A stretch of DNA of 64,000 nucleotides from Dermatemys mawii (Eukaryota; Chordata; Testudines; Dermatemydidae), in assembly GCA_007922305.1 (NCBI GenBank), contig ML677333.1:13569364-13633363 (forward strand), given 5' to 3'. Under the pieces are notes generated by a model that was not told where the DNA came from, did not search any database, and saw nothing but the letters and a program-made list of their open reading frames with translations. Below are positions 10,760 through 22,740 of this stretch, piece by piece. The number at the start of each line of letters is the position of its first letter. Within the stretch, counting starts at the first letter, position 1. The translations under genes were made by a program, and so were the position numbers.

Positions 10760-10960
10760 ACAGGATGGTTTAGACATGTGCTTGAGTACAATAGAGTTGA
10801 CTCATCCTGTTGAACTGAATTGTTTCAACCACACACCCCTCACTGAATACCGAGGGTAACTGATTACTTACCTTGACGGGCGTGCACCCATAATAAGGGA
10901 GTTGGGTGGTTGAGGATGGTGAGTTCTGATAATACAAAACTAAATCTCAGGAATTCGCAA

Positions 10961-11050
10961 ATGCTATTGGACAGTTTAAATATAACCCCTGGGGTTGGTA
11001 GAACACTATTGGATAGTTTAAATATGACCCAGGAGTTGGTTGAATGCTAT
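10961..11050. repeat. Tandem repeat of about 43 bp, two copies and a partial third
   Basis: Units 10963-11005 and 11006-11046 share CTATTGGA, then AGTTTAAATAT, then ACCC and GAGTTGGT or GGGTTGGT. A third start, CTATGGGTTA, follows at 11047. Each unit joins an inverted CCAAT box (ATTGG) to an AT-rich TTTAAATA element, so the array could act as duplicated promoter modules. Confidence 0.75.
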
Positions 11051-11566
11051 GGGTTATTCTTTCTAGCCATTACAAGTTTAAAAAAGTAATCAAGGGTCTA
11101 ACCCAAAACTGAAAGCTTTCAAACCTTTACCATACTTTAGAACAAGCATTTGCTTTAAAGACAAACATTTAAAAGCTATGGTTGTGATACAAGCATTTTA
11201 TTTCAAGCCCCAAACTTTAAGCATGAAAAAAACATTTAAAAAACAAACCCCAAGACATTTATTAATATCTGCAAAGGGTCTCCACTTGGAAATGGGTACA
11301 GTTACATAATGGATTGGTGGTTTGCTGTTTAATACTATACGAAGGCCCTACAGAAAAATGTATTTTAACTTAAAAAAAAAAAAATAATGTAGCCAAAAGC
11401 AACCTAGTTATGCAGACAGCTTAATTTCCCCACCCCAGATCACAAAAGGCAATGTTAGGGAGGAGTGCCTAAAGTCTTTAAGTATCTATTATTTTAGAGT
11501 TGCAGTGATCAAATTAACCTGCTAGCCACTATTTTGAAGTCTGTTTGAAACAATGGGTTAGGATGG

Positions 11567-11974
11567 TATAAAAACCTTAAGTATGTTGGAGGCTGTCCTT
11601 TTCAAGAGAAACTTTCTTGAATGGTTGCTGCTGGTGGACTGCAAGAGGAGGTATGTTCCCTGTTTTTAACGCTGAAAATATATCTTATATAATATCCCTC
11701 TTTGGCCACGCTGTCTTAGTAAAATAATGGTGCCTATCTTTATTGCAGTGTGATTTGTTTAGCATGGAACCAGGCCAAGGTAAAAACCATTTTTAACTGT
11801 AGTTGTGCTTAACACTGTTAAATTTTTTTTAAAAAAAAAACAAAACACAAAACACTTCAGGTATCACAAAGGTTGTATTGGGATTTGGGGGGTAATACTA
11901 ACTAACATTTGTGCTTGTTGCTTAAACCCAAAGGTCCCAAGCACACATGGCTGAGGGAGACAGAACAAGCATGA
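11567..11974 (+). CDS. Candidate three-exon micropeptide gene, 33 codons
   Basis: TATAAAAA at 11567-11574 is followed by an ATG at 11621. Exon A (coding 11621-11650) ends at a GAG|GTATGT donor. Exon B (11749-11779) starts after TTTATTGCAG and ends at AAG|GTAAAA. Exon C begins after CCCAAAG at 11934, preceded by a TACTAAC branch-point consensus near 11897, and reaches TGA at 11972-11974. The three pieces join in phase into 33 codons with no internal stop. The peptide has no family that I know. It could be a leader of a longer transcript or an untranslated exon chain. Support is from splice signals only, and chance agreement over such short exons is quite possible. Confidence 0.3.
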
Positions 11975-12150
11975 GTCTATTAATGCATGGAGGGTTTATT
12001 GAAAAGTATTTTGTTGCGAACTGTGTTTTAAACTGCTCGGGTGTGTAAAGCATACGTGGGGTTTTTTAAACTGGCTGAGGGGGACAGAACAAGCACAGTG
12101 TGTTTATAAAACTGCTGGTGTGTGTAAGGGTCTTTGCAAGGCATAAGTAT
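11945..12150. repeat. Direct duplication, spacing about 122 bp in the first block
   Basis: GGCTGAGGGAGACAGAACAA at about 11949 recurs as GGCTGAGGGGGACAGAACAA at 12073, each followed by GCA. AACTGCTCGGGTGTGTAAAG at 12031 recurs as AACTGCTGGTGTGTGTAAGG at 12110. Order is kept, so a segment of roughly 100 bp has been duplicated and has since diverged by small gaps. Confidence 0.7.
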
Positions 12151-12184
12151 TGGGTTTTTTTTAAAGTTTACTTTTTTTTTTTAC

Positions 12185-13622
12185 TGTGAAGAAGTGAATA
12201 GAAAAAAAGAGACAGACATCTTATTTCCAAAAGGATCACATGGTAAATGAAAATAGCAGCTAGGGTACACTCACTACACATATCTCTGTGTACAAAATGG
12301 GTTGTGGGATGCGTATCTTGAAGAGGCATCCAAGGGCTGCAACTCCACCTCAACAGTCACTGCTAACAGATGGAGCAGTACGTTACAACACTGCCCGTAT
12401 TCTGGTGACTACTAAGGTTAGTTTTTAAATATCACCACTGGCTGTTGTGCAATGCCACCATGCCAGGAGATTAGCTCTTTCACCAGCTGTAGTGTGAAAG
12501 AAAAGCAAACAATCCACATCCACTGTCTATTGATTTTTTAGAATACTAAATCCTTGTGGTAGCACCATGGGTCTGCTCCAAAGCCCCTGCAATCCATCGG
12601 AAACTTCAAGTGACTTTGGGTTAGGACCTAAAGGATGAGCACTGAAGGGCCTGACTGGCAGAGATACTGAGCACCTGCTACTACTACTGAAGTCAGATGG
12701 AGCCGTGGGTACTTAACATCTCCTAAGGGTACATTCCTTGTCTGATAAATGGGAATAAAGAAGGAAAATCAACCATGTTGTGTTGCATTAGCCACAGCTG
12801 TGTGAGTTCTACCACAGACCAGTGCTCTCTGTAGCCACTCATGCATTTTCAAGGCTTGTGCGTGTATTCTGGAATATGGAGTCCAGGACGAATGCCAAGC
12901 ACCAGGAAGGCATGTCCAGTGATAAGAATCTGTCTGACAGGCAGGATTTACAGCTCTGCTGGTCTCTTCTTGTTGAGGGAACTTTTTCTGTTCCAACTGC
13001 TCAGTGTTACAGAACTTTCTCAGGACTCATCGTGTCAGTCTTTCATGTCCCAGTTGGTCAAGTCACCAGGCACTGACACTGTGTAGGTATAAATACATGG
13101 TGCATCATGAGGTCCTGTTGTTATCTTTACAGCACTAGAGTTGTTCATGGCTCTCTAAGCCCAAGGGCCAGATCTTCACTATGTCTAGTCAGGAGGTGCA
13201 TTCCAAAAGGCACAGCCCAGGAGAAGGGGAGCAGAGGTGGATTTCAGTTGGATTCTGGACTGCTCTGAGGAACAATATGGCTCCCAGAGGCTGTTTTAAT
13301 TACAGCGGTTTCCCACATCCTGCAGCCCAAAATTCCTAATGTGCTCAAGCCCTTTCCTGTCTTGACATGCTGACATTTCTCCTGGCATCAGTGCACAGCT
13401 CTGCAGAGAAGTGCAGCACCAAGGCATTTATGTCATCCCTACACTGCCTGTACGCTGAGGGAATTCCCCAGGGGGTTGCTGTGTCCTTTTTACCGCCCCA
13501 TATACCAGCATAAAGGGGCCATACAGGAGAGTGCAGCCTAGCCCAAGGGAACTACACTCAGTCAAATTTCTACAGCTGAGTGAAGGACATAATAAAAACT
13601 GAGTCACTCAGGGTGTGACACC
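12185..13622. other. Anonymous sequence, no gene seen
   Basis: A run of T bases ends near 12181. The rest has short chance frames on both strands (for example 12822-13076) without start context, splice structure or recognisable content. Confidence 0.4.
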
Positions 13623-13853
13623 CCCATCCCCCCCAGAGCTAGGCAGTTATACCAACCGAATCCCTGCTTTGGGCAGCACTTTGTTGATTGGAAGGCTTCT
13701 CCCGTCAACATAACTACCACCTCTCACGAGGGTGGATTAACCGTGGTAATGGGACAAATTCTCCTCTCAGTGTAGTAGCACTAAAGTGCTTCAACGGTGC
13801 AGCTGCGCTGCTGCAGCTTTTTTAAGTGTAGACATGCCCTTAGTTTGTTGTTT
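13623..13853. repeat. MITE with AGTGTAGACATGCCC end
   Basis: The right end, AAGTGTAGACATGCCCTT, is the signature of a dispersed MITE family also present at 35895, 46019, 50388 and 54640. The interior has a degenerate CATAACTACCACCTCTCACG segment and CAGCTGCGCTGCTGCAGC. Confidence 0.5.
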
Positions 13854-14940
13854 TCCTAGTGTCATCATAACTCTGAATTTCCAGACTTTCATAGTTTTGT
13901 GAACACTACAACATTCTCTTAAATCATTCACAAACCTAAATGACCTTCAAAGTTTTAGCCTGGGAATTAAGAACAATATAAAATTTTCATCTTGAAAGTG
14001 CTTTAATCATTGCCTAAGTAATTTAATCACAACACTTCTGTGATCTCCATTTGAGACACAAGAAAATGGAGGCTGGGAAGTTTAAGGACAGATTTTTCAA
14101 AAGTGGCTTTTAATTTTAATCCCTCTGCTTTTGACTGTTGGCCTGATAGGTGCAGAGTGCCTGGCTGCAGCTTCCACTGACTCCAGGTAAAATGATAGGT
14201 GAAAAGCAGACTCTAATTGCCCAAAGTTGGCCGGCCACCCACGCAAAAACTGTGGCCTTACAAAATTCTTCTGAAGAATCTGCACTTGAGTTATTTGCTC
14301 AAGGTCAGCTGGGGAAATCTGTGTAGCCCAAAGCTTTGAACTCCGGCATTCTTAGCTCCCAGTTCTAATGCTAGACTGACAGGCTAGCATTAGAACTGTG
14401 GCTGGATTAAAGTTTTTTGGTCAATAGTAAATTTGCTGGAAAATGCATTTTTTGAGGCATCGAAATTATGCAAGAATTCTTGCCCAATCTGGCATATCGT
14501 TTTGGATGAAAAAAACCCACAAAATAAAAATGTCAGCAATGTCAAAATGGTTTGTTTAGAAAATCTTTGTGCTAATCGACATTTGACACATTATATTTGA
14601 CCCAGATGACACGTTTTGATGTAGGGAAAACACCCTAAAAATCAGGTCAGAACAAACCATTTGGGGAAGCGTTATTCGAGATTTTTTAGTTCAGCCACTG
14701 AACTGAAAAATCAATTACTCACTCAGCTCTAATTAAAATGGGTATTGTACTTGCGTATAGAGACCTGAACCTGACTTGGCTCTTTTGCTTACTGGGTATT
14801 GCTGAACTGGGTACAGGGAACTACCTTAGATGTTGTCTTTACTGGTAGGACTGATTCAGCCAGTGTAGATGCTGTACCCATTAAAACCATCATGCAACAC
14901 AAACGGGCTGATGAGATTCCTTTTCCATGTAGGAGTCATG

Positions 14941-15018
14941 GAACCAAATTCAGCCCTGGTGTAAGTCCCACATAAGTCAATGACAATTGCATACACACAC
15001 ACCAGGGCTGAAGTTGGC
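14941..15018. repeat. Palindromic ancient repeat copy
   Basis: CAAATTCAGCCCTGGTGTAA on the left pairs with ACACCAGGGCTGAAGTTGG on the right, with CATAAGTCAATGACA in between. This gives a degenerate palindrome of the same dispersed family. Confidence 0.65.
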
Positions 15019-16150
15019 CGGATGCAAGTACCAAGGTGCACTTCCCCGCTTTAAACAGTTTAGCATGTCAGTGTGGAAGTTATTACAGAATGTCTATACA
15101 TCTTGGTCTCTAGTTTGGACAACCACCATGCTGCTTCTCCCCACCTCCACGTGCACACACAGAGAAAGCTACTGAACTGTTACATAATCTGATGTGTCAA
15201 CATAGCAACTTCCCTTCCAGCCCTCCTATGTCTAGGGACTTGAAATGGTTTCAGCTAGTCTCAGAATATTTCTGAGCAGAGTGCTTCAAAGACGTGAAAA
15301 GCATTTCTTGATTTATAGCCAACACCAGACTGATTTTTACTTCGCAAGTAAGAAAATGATTTCAGTTTTTGTTACGTTAATGCTTATGAAGGTCAAGTCT
15401 GACAGCACTGTCTTGCGCTAGGCCTTGGTATTTATAGCTGTGAAACTTCGTATGCATTTAGGTAAAGATGTAATACCCATCAGTTAGGCATCTGAACATT
15501 GTGCATGTGTTTTAAATATCAAAACACAGATTAGAAGGTCTCAAAGACTGTCATTCTGGCTCTTCTTGCGTGGACTGACCAGTTTCTGCAGAACTTTTGC
15601 TATTGGCTTCAATAAGCCAGGATTTCACCCTTTACATTTTCAAGATATCAATTCTTAGCTATGTGCTTGCAAAGGAAACATTCAGCACGTGAACCAGTGG
15701 AGGGCTGTCTTCCTGATTCTGCAGACAGACTAAAATAAGTGTTGTACCGTCTTACATGTCTGCCAGTAAGAGCTTTGTGACACAATAGCATCAAGTATTC
15801 TGTATCCACATATTTTATAGAGAAACTACCACAGAAATGTTTTAGGGAGGTTTGGTGAAAAGTTATTGAACCTGTTTTTCTTGTCCCGCCACTTATGGAA
15901 TAAGAATCCCAGCTGTGCCAAGGGTAAGCTGTGCTAGCTGCCCCAGTGCAGGATCAAGGCTTACAACAGGAGTCCTGGAGAGCTAACGGTATGTGATCAT
16001 GTACCATAGATTGTATTAAGCTGCAAACATGCAAGGGGACAGAGTTAAATTCAGACAATCGCAACCTTGGAATTTCCAAACCTTTAAGTGCTTACCAATG
16101 AGATGTAATGCTTTGTTAATGCAACTTTAAAAAAGAGAGTATAAAGCATA
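15019..16150. other. Anonymous sequence, no gene seen
   Basis: AT-rich sequence without recognisable repeats or frames of interest. Confidence 0.4.
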
Positions 16151-16959
16151 TTCCAAACCGGGGCATGCAAACTTTTTGGCCCGAGGGTCATATCGGGGTT
16201 GTAAAACGGTATGAAGGGCTGGGTAGGGAAGGCTGTGCGTCCTCAAACAGCCTGACCCCACCCCCTGACTGCCCCCCTCAGCACCCCCAACCCATCCAAC
16301 CCCCGCCCCGCTCCTCGTCCCCTGACCACCCCCTTCTGGGACCACCCGACCCAACTGCCGCCCAGGACCCCACCCTTATCCAACCCCCCCCACTCCTTGT
16401 CCCCTGACCTCCCCCTTCTGGCCTCCCCCACCCCAACTTACCCCTCAGGACCCCATCCCCTATCCAACCTCCCCTGCTCCTTGTCCCCTGACTGCCCCCT
16501 TCCGAGACACTCTGATCCTAACTGCCCCCCTGGACCCCAACCCCTATTCAACTCCCTCCCCACTCTCTGTCTCTTGACTGCCCTGTCTCCTATCCTGACC
16601 CCTGACAGGCCCTCCAGGACTCCCACACCCTAAACAACCCCCCCAATTCCCCATCCTCTGACCACAACCCCCATCCAACTCCCTCCTGCTCGCTGTCCCC
16701 TGACTGCCCCCGGGACCCCCTGCCCCTTATTCAACTCCCGCCCCCTTATCATGCTGCTCAGAGCAGTGTCTGGCAGCCACAGGGTCCGGCCAAGCTGCCG
16801 TGTGGCCCGCAGGAGCACGCAGCCCCACTACCCAGAGCACTGCCCATGTGACGGCATGGCTGCTGGGGGGGGCGGGAGGGAGCTAGTCTCCCCGGCTGGG
16901 AGCTCGGGCTGGGCAGGATGTGGCCTGCAGGCTGTAGTTTGTCCACCTCTGCTCCAAGC
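16151..16959. mobile_element. Non-autonomous hAT element, diverged copy
   Basis: The element spans about 16159-16951. It has the internal signature AACTTTTTGGCCCGAGGGTC at the left and GCTGTAGTTTGTCCACCTCTG at the right, matching the copies at 5896 and 54796. The flanks TTCCAAAC (16151-16158) and CTCCAAGC (16952-16959) are an 8-bp target duplication with two mismatches, so it is older than the other two copies. The interior is made of C-rich CCCCTGACTGCCCC-like units and codes for nothing. Confidence 0.8.
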
Positions 16960-17067
16960 ACACACTATAACCACGCACACACACCGACCACAGATTCAGT
17001 AAAACACTGACTTCAGTGGAACTATTAATGTGTTTAAGTACTTTGCTGAACTGGAGCTCCAGGCTGG

Positions 17068-17165
17068 AGTTTTCAAAGGAGCCCAAGGGAGACAGGCAGT
17101 CAACTCCTGCTGAAATGCAGTGGGATTTGGGTGCCTAGCTCCTTGAAGCTCCTCTGAAAAGCCAA
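17068..17165. repeat. Palindromic ancient repeat copy
   Basis: AGTTTTCAAAGGAGCCCAAG on the left and GAAGCTCCTCTGAAAAGCC on the right flank a TGAAATGCAGTGGGATTTGG core. The arms are complementary with several mismatches. Confidence 0.55.
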
Positions 17166-19025
17166 GCCTTAAGGAGCAAAGCACCCTCCCATGCAGATCT
17201 CTGCTCCCACCTTTAATCTTGAGGATATTTCAAACTGTCCACGCATTTTAGCAAACAACGCTGCTCCAGCTCCAACCACACTGGATAACTGAATGGAGAG
17301 CACCACACTTCTTGTGGAGGACTGGACAGAAGTTTCCTGGTGCTCTTTCCTAATTGGTCATTGGTGCCTGTTGGGATGGAATGATGTTCTCTCTTTTGCC
17401 ACAGCTAAGATGCCCCACCTCCACAGGCCTTTTGGTCTTTGGCAGCTAAAGAGGTGAGAGGCAGATGGACTGCTTATAGATCAGTTAGTGAGAGAGGCTT
17501 ACAGTGTACAAATTGCTGCAAAAACTGTTATTTGAACCTAATTTTACACTGGAGAAAGCCCTTGTGCCAACTTGAGTCAGCTATTAATGAATCTAAACAC
17601 CCTGATACGCCATATGTGGAAATTATTCATATATTTCTAGGGTCTAAAAAGTGGAAATTCAATAGAATAAGCAAAGTTTCTGTGCTTGGCAACTACTGTT
17701 GCTAGCCAAATGTTAAGAAACCATTTCTGCAGCCCACTTAGCAAATGCTTCAGGGTGTCTTGCATTATAAGAAAAAATGTAGCAATTATGGACAGCTGCT
17801 ATATTATATGCCACTGAACAGTGAGGAAGAAAAACAAACGCTGCCCATAAAAATTGGTTCCAGAAGTGAAGGGTTACAGCTATTTTTTTACAAAGGCAAA
17901 ATTTAACATATTTTGATTTTATCATTGCTGATGCAGCAAATTATGGTGCAAGAATGTGATAATTTACTTTACGAAAATGAAGAAATACTAACAGTTTTGA
18001 TCTTCTCTTCCTCCTACCGCTGCTTTGCAGTTAAACACATGAAAAATATATTTCTCAGTTTCCATGTGCATAATTGCTTTTGGGGGAAAAAATAAAACTA
18101 AGTTTGAAATTGTTTTTTTCATTCAAGTGTAGAACCATTTTTGAATGAAGACGAAACAGTTTTAAATTTTTTAAAAAAACTGTTTCATTTCCAGGTGCAA
18201 ATGTGCAAACTTTCAAGCTTCAGCACAAAATTCAGACTGTTTTCAGGAATTTGAAAGGAAACAAACTTCCCTGTAAATATTTCATACAGTTCTGCTATCC
18301 CACACAGTGGCCTAAATTTTCAAAACTGACTTACTCTGAGGGCCTTTTTTGTTGTTAGCCAACCTGAGGCAGCTTATGGGGTAGGTGGGGGAGGGGCTGA
18401 TTTTAGAAGCAAAGAACAGTCTCCCTCTCAACATCAGCCTCTTTTAAGGTGTCAAGTTTTCAGCATCAAAACCTGAAGCTCTCAAAGCCACTAGTCATTT
18501 CTGAAAAATGTAGGCTTCAGAATCTGTACGGCCAGTATCTTTACCAACAAAATATTTGTTACTTCCCCTTGACTTTACCTCAGCTCTACCTAGTACGATA
18601 GTCTAGTGGGAGGATTTAATGCTCTGCACCTTCAAAACACCGTAAAGACATCAACAAATTAAGATTTCTCTCTGCTAGGAATATCCCGCTGCTCATGCTA
18701 GACAAAATGGAATATGTTCTCTAGCCCAGCTCTCTTTTTAAATTGGTATGATATGGATCTGATGCCAACTTTTCAATTATAGGCTCCATATAGCTCAGTA
18801 TATGATGACTCAGTGATCTATGACTACAGAAGCACTCAGAGTAGCTCTCTGACCTGTTGGCATCAGCTATGTACTATACATAAAATAAAGAAGTCAGGAG
18901 AAAAGAATTCCAGTAGATCAGAAGTGATGCCGCTTGCCACTAACCATTTGAAGTGCTATTTGTTAAATCAGTGAGACGCCAGAAGGAAGGAGAACATAGG
19001 CACTGAAATTTGTGGCTGCACTGTA
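17166..19025. other. Anonymous sequence, no gene seen
   Basis: AT-rich, with many short chance frames. No repeat family or gene structure is supported. Confidence 0.4.
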
Positions 19026-19451
19026 CATTAGAACAGTGGTTCTGAATTATGGGTATGTGTACCCCTCAGGGTACACAGAGATCTTCCAGGGGTACATCAA
19101 CTCATCTAGATATTTGCCTAGTCTTACAACAGGCTACATAAAAAGCACTAGTGAAGTCAGTACAAAGTAAAATTTCATACCAACAATGATGTATTTATAC
19201 TGCTCTATATACTATACACTGAAATACAAGTACAATATTTTTATTCCAATTGATGTATTTTATATTTATATGGTACAAATGAGAAAAAGCAATTTTTCAG
19301 CAATACTGTGCTGTGACACCATTCTACTTTTATGTCTGCTTTTGTAAGCGAGTAGTTTTTAAGTGAGGTGAAACTTGGGGGTACATGAGACAAATCAGAC
19401 TCGTGAAAGGGGTACAGTGGTCTAGAAAAGTTGGCAGCCATTGCACTAGAG
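19026..19451. mobile_element. Small non-autonomous hAT element
   Basis: CAGTGGTTCTGAA at 19034 and TTGGCAGCCATTG ending at 19443 are inverted ends. They are flanked by CATTAGAA (19026-19033) and CACTAGAG (19444-19451), an 8-bp duplication with two mismatches. The 410-bp body includes GGGTACA motifs near each end and no coding capacity. Confidence 0.8.
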
Positions 19452-19924
19452 GAACTTGGAATAATTAGAATTCATAGTGCACCTTAAATTGGTATTTTTC
19501 CTGTGGAGAGCTGACAACAGAGAAACTTGATCATAGAGCTAAACTGCAATAAGCAAATGGTTCGGCCTGTGGGGCAACAGAACTTGGTGGGACTGGGGCC
19601 AATGTCTATATTATCCAAAAAATCTTCCCCAGAATCCATTGTTTGGAATGCTGGAGTACTCATAGGAAGCAAACCCAAAGGGGCCTGAACACAGCCAAAG
19701 CAAGTCGCTTTAAAAACTCAAATGACTGTTCCTTGAATTATTTTTTTGCACTGTTTGTTCCACTCTAGATGCCGTGGTGACCCTGCAGTGGGACTGGGTT
19801 CAGTTGACAATGGCTTCTTCTTCAGGGTAGGAAAAGGTATTTGTAGCAAAGAAAAAAGGTATTGAGAATTAACTGCTCTAGGTGTCATTATAATTTGGTT
19901 GTATAATGATAGCAACCTAGAGGT

Positions 19925-20015
19925 CTCAGTCAGGGAAGAGGGCCCCATTGCACTGGGTATTTTAGACATACAGAACAAAAAGGTGGTCACTGCCATGCAG
20001 TTTATAATCTAAATA
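19925..20015 (-). mobile_element. SINE 3'-tail fragment
   Basis: AGACATACAGAACAAAAAGG and GCAGTTTATAATCTAAATAG resemble, in reverse, the tail of the MIR-like SINE seen complete at 50651. Confidence 0.45.
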
Positions 20016-20089
20016 GGGATCCCACCTTCCATGATGACAATGCATATTTTTTAAGATTCTGTCCTCAATAAGCCAATGTTTGCATTAAA

Positions 20090-20165
20090 AGATTCTGGGT
20101 AAAATCCTAGCCCTACTGAAGTCGGTGGAAGTTTTGCCATTGACTTCAATGGGACGTGGATTCCA
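20090..20165. repeat. Palindromic ancient repeat copy
   Basis: CCTACTGAAGTCGGTGGAAG followed by TTTTGCCATTGACTTCAATG GGA: the two arms around the TTTTGCC centre are imperfect complements, the clearest display of the family core. Confidence 0.65.
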
Positions 20166-21032
20166 CTCTGGTTTTGGGCACCCTGGATTCTTTTGAGTTC
20201 TGGCTGCAGAAAGCATTTACTTTATATTTAAACATTGGCCACTGGAGACCTGGTTTTCATTTGCAGCAGCTGCTCAGTGAGCATATACTAGCCATTTCCT
20301 TGACTACACTGTTGCACAATCACATTAAAAAGGGAAGAAAACCCCACAGGTGGGCTGAGTGAAGCTGCAGTTTTCAGCAGCAGTTCAGCTACAGCTGCAG
20401 CTTGGCTGATTAACTTTCTCTTGCTCAAAACATTGCAAAAAAACAATTGTGAAAACACTGTGACTCTGGGTGATGTACTGTTGAAAGCTGTGACTACACC
20501 AAATGTAGGGGGTTCTCAGCATGACAGCAGCTCTGCTTTTCATACTGATACACACACAATTTTTTCAAGTGTTTCTTCATTAGTCATTCATTGCAACAGG
20601 ATCTATCATTGACACAATGCAGATCATATCAAGAAGAGGCATCTGATATCTTCCCCTCCTCCCTTTTGCCAGAAATTTATGCATGGATGAGACATGTTGA
20701 GATATTTAAAAAACTGAATTTTGCAGCTGAGGCTCAGTTCTAAACAACAACTAGGTTAGTTGGTTCTGCAGAGCTGCCAACATGATGCCCTGCAAAAGTC
20801 AGGTAGGAAACTTTCTTGCACTTTCTGAGTACACAGTTGCTGCTGAGACCCACTAGTAAAATAAAAGGCACAGGACAAACTGGCTCTTGCCACTAGCTCC
20901 AAATACCACAATACCAAATACCACTACTGTCAGAGAAAACGGGCATATTTCACAGTAATTTAACTTACTTCATGGACAAAACAGACCCCTGCCCAGCCTT
21001 TTTAGAAAGATGATGTTGTGGGAGTCTCAGAA

Positions 21033-21235
21033 GACGATGGGGTTAATTCCTGACTCTGTCATCAACTTTCTCTGTGACTTTGGGCAAGTCACTGAACCTC
21101 CATGCTTCAGTTTCCCCCATGTGTGAAATGGGGACAATAACACTTTTATAACGAAGGGAAATGTCAGGGCAAATGCATCAGTGTTTGGGAGGTACCTAAA
21201 TACTATGTTGATGATAACCATAAAAGGAGAGAAAA
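21033..21235 (+). mobile_element. MIR-like SINE
   Basis: TGACTCTGTCATCAACTTTC, TGTGACTTTGGGCAAGTCAC, CTTCAGTTTCCCCCATGTGT and AAATGGGGACAATAA occur in the order of a CORE/MIR SINE. They are followed by a degenerate 3' part with GTTTGGGAGGTACCTA. The tRNA head is not clear. Confidence 0.75.
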
Positions 21236-21984
21236 TCTGGCATGTGTGGCCTCTCTATCTGTGGTAGCTGCGGCTTAAGCTCTTGACGATCTGCCTAAAA
21301 ACAACATGCAAAGATAGGGCATTTTTTGTATTTTTCTGACATGAAGTTAGTTTTGTGAATCCAAGACCACATTGTTCTGACCAAAGACACCAAGTTAGTT
21401 CTGAAGTAATTCACAGACCACTGCAAAGCTACTGTGTTTCCAGACCTTTTCCCTCTTACTTCAGTTCCTGCATCAGTGCCTTTGCAGTTGTTTCATTCTG
21501 CTTGTCACTTGTGATCACTGTCACTGATGTAGCAGTGTAGAAAGAGCTATATTTTGTATCCACAGCTATTTTGCAACCTTCCTTTGAGACGGATAAATGG
21601 TGCATGTTCATCACCACTCCCGGTGCAACTCAGGGGAGAGAGGGGCTTAGGCATTACTGGAAATATTTATTAGTTACAGCAGAACAAAGAACCTAGAAGA
21701 CAAGGCTATGAGAGGAGAGTGGGGGAAAACTTGCATATAAACTGTGGACAGCTAAGGCATTTGAGAAGTTTTACATACCCTAGAAAATATAGTACCACAC
21801 TCCCTTGCACATTTCTGACCCAAACTCCTGTGTGTCACAAATACCTTCTAATACCCACTGCAGATGGTGATGTAGCTCAAAGGATCTTTGCAGAACACAT
21901 AGGAATAAATCCATAGGGCCAGTGTCTGCTTTCAGTTGTGAAATGTGCATCATTGAAATGAATGGAACTGCAACCAGTATTAGA

Positions 21985-22050
21985 GTCAGATCTTCAGCTG
22001 GTGTAAATCAAGTCAATGGAGGTGCACGGATTTACAGCAGCGAAGTATCT
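21985..22050. repeat. Palindromic ancient repeat copy
   Basis: GTCAGATCTTCAGCTGGTGT and AAGTCAATGGAGGTGC are followed by GGATTTACAGCAGCGAAG, a palindrome variant with a GATCTTCAGCTGGTGTAAAT arm. A related copy is at 58915. Confidence 0.6.
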
Positions 22051-22484
22051 GCCTCATTTTAACATGAATCCTCATATCCACTGACCGTAGCCTTGTCTGA
22101 TGGATGACTCCTTATCTGCACACTTTGGCCCCTCCCAGGTAATGTTAGCCTAGTCATTGGCAAATGGGGGATGGAATCTATACACTCCATCACTGGTTGG
22201 CTTGCTTAGGCAGTGAGGAACTTCACATTTATTTAATAATCTCTTTCAGGATTCCTGACCTAGGTTTGTCTCTTCCCTTAAAGATTAAATGGGCTAAAGG
22301 GAAGGCGGGCAACAAAAGGAGCAGCACCAGAGAAAGCTGATAAGAGACCAATGCCAAGACATAGAATGGTGGGGTGCAGAGGGGAAAGATCTCTGAAGCT
22401 GAAAAGAATGGTTACATCCTCCATAATGTGAAAATGATAGAAAGATGTGACAAAATGAGAGCAGCTTGAAGCTGACTCACCACT

Positions 22485-22740
22485 TTGTGCACTTGGCAAG
22501 TATCCTCACAAGAACCAAAGTGATTAGATAATTGATTAAGTACCAGGTGATTAACCAATTAACAAGGAGATTCCACTCATCAGCTGAGGATTATTAACAG
22601 GGCAGCAGAAGAGACAGGAGGGAATCCCAAGGAAAGGCTGGAAGGAAGAGCAAAGTAGCCCGAGATCTCAAAGATGATCTCTCTCTCTCTCCCACCCTGT
22701 CCTGTGCATTCGTCTTAAATAAACGCTTGTGGGGAAAGCC
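22485..22740 (+). repeat. Possible LTR-like segment with polyadenylation signal
   Basis: The segment combines TTAACCAATTAACAAGG, a CT run and TTAAATAAACGCTTGTGGGG (AATAAA near 22719) in an order suggestive of a retroviral LTR. No TG...CA ends or target duplication were found, so this is tentative. Confidence 0.25.
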
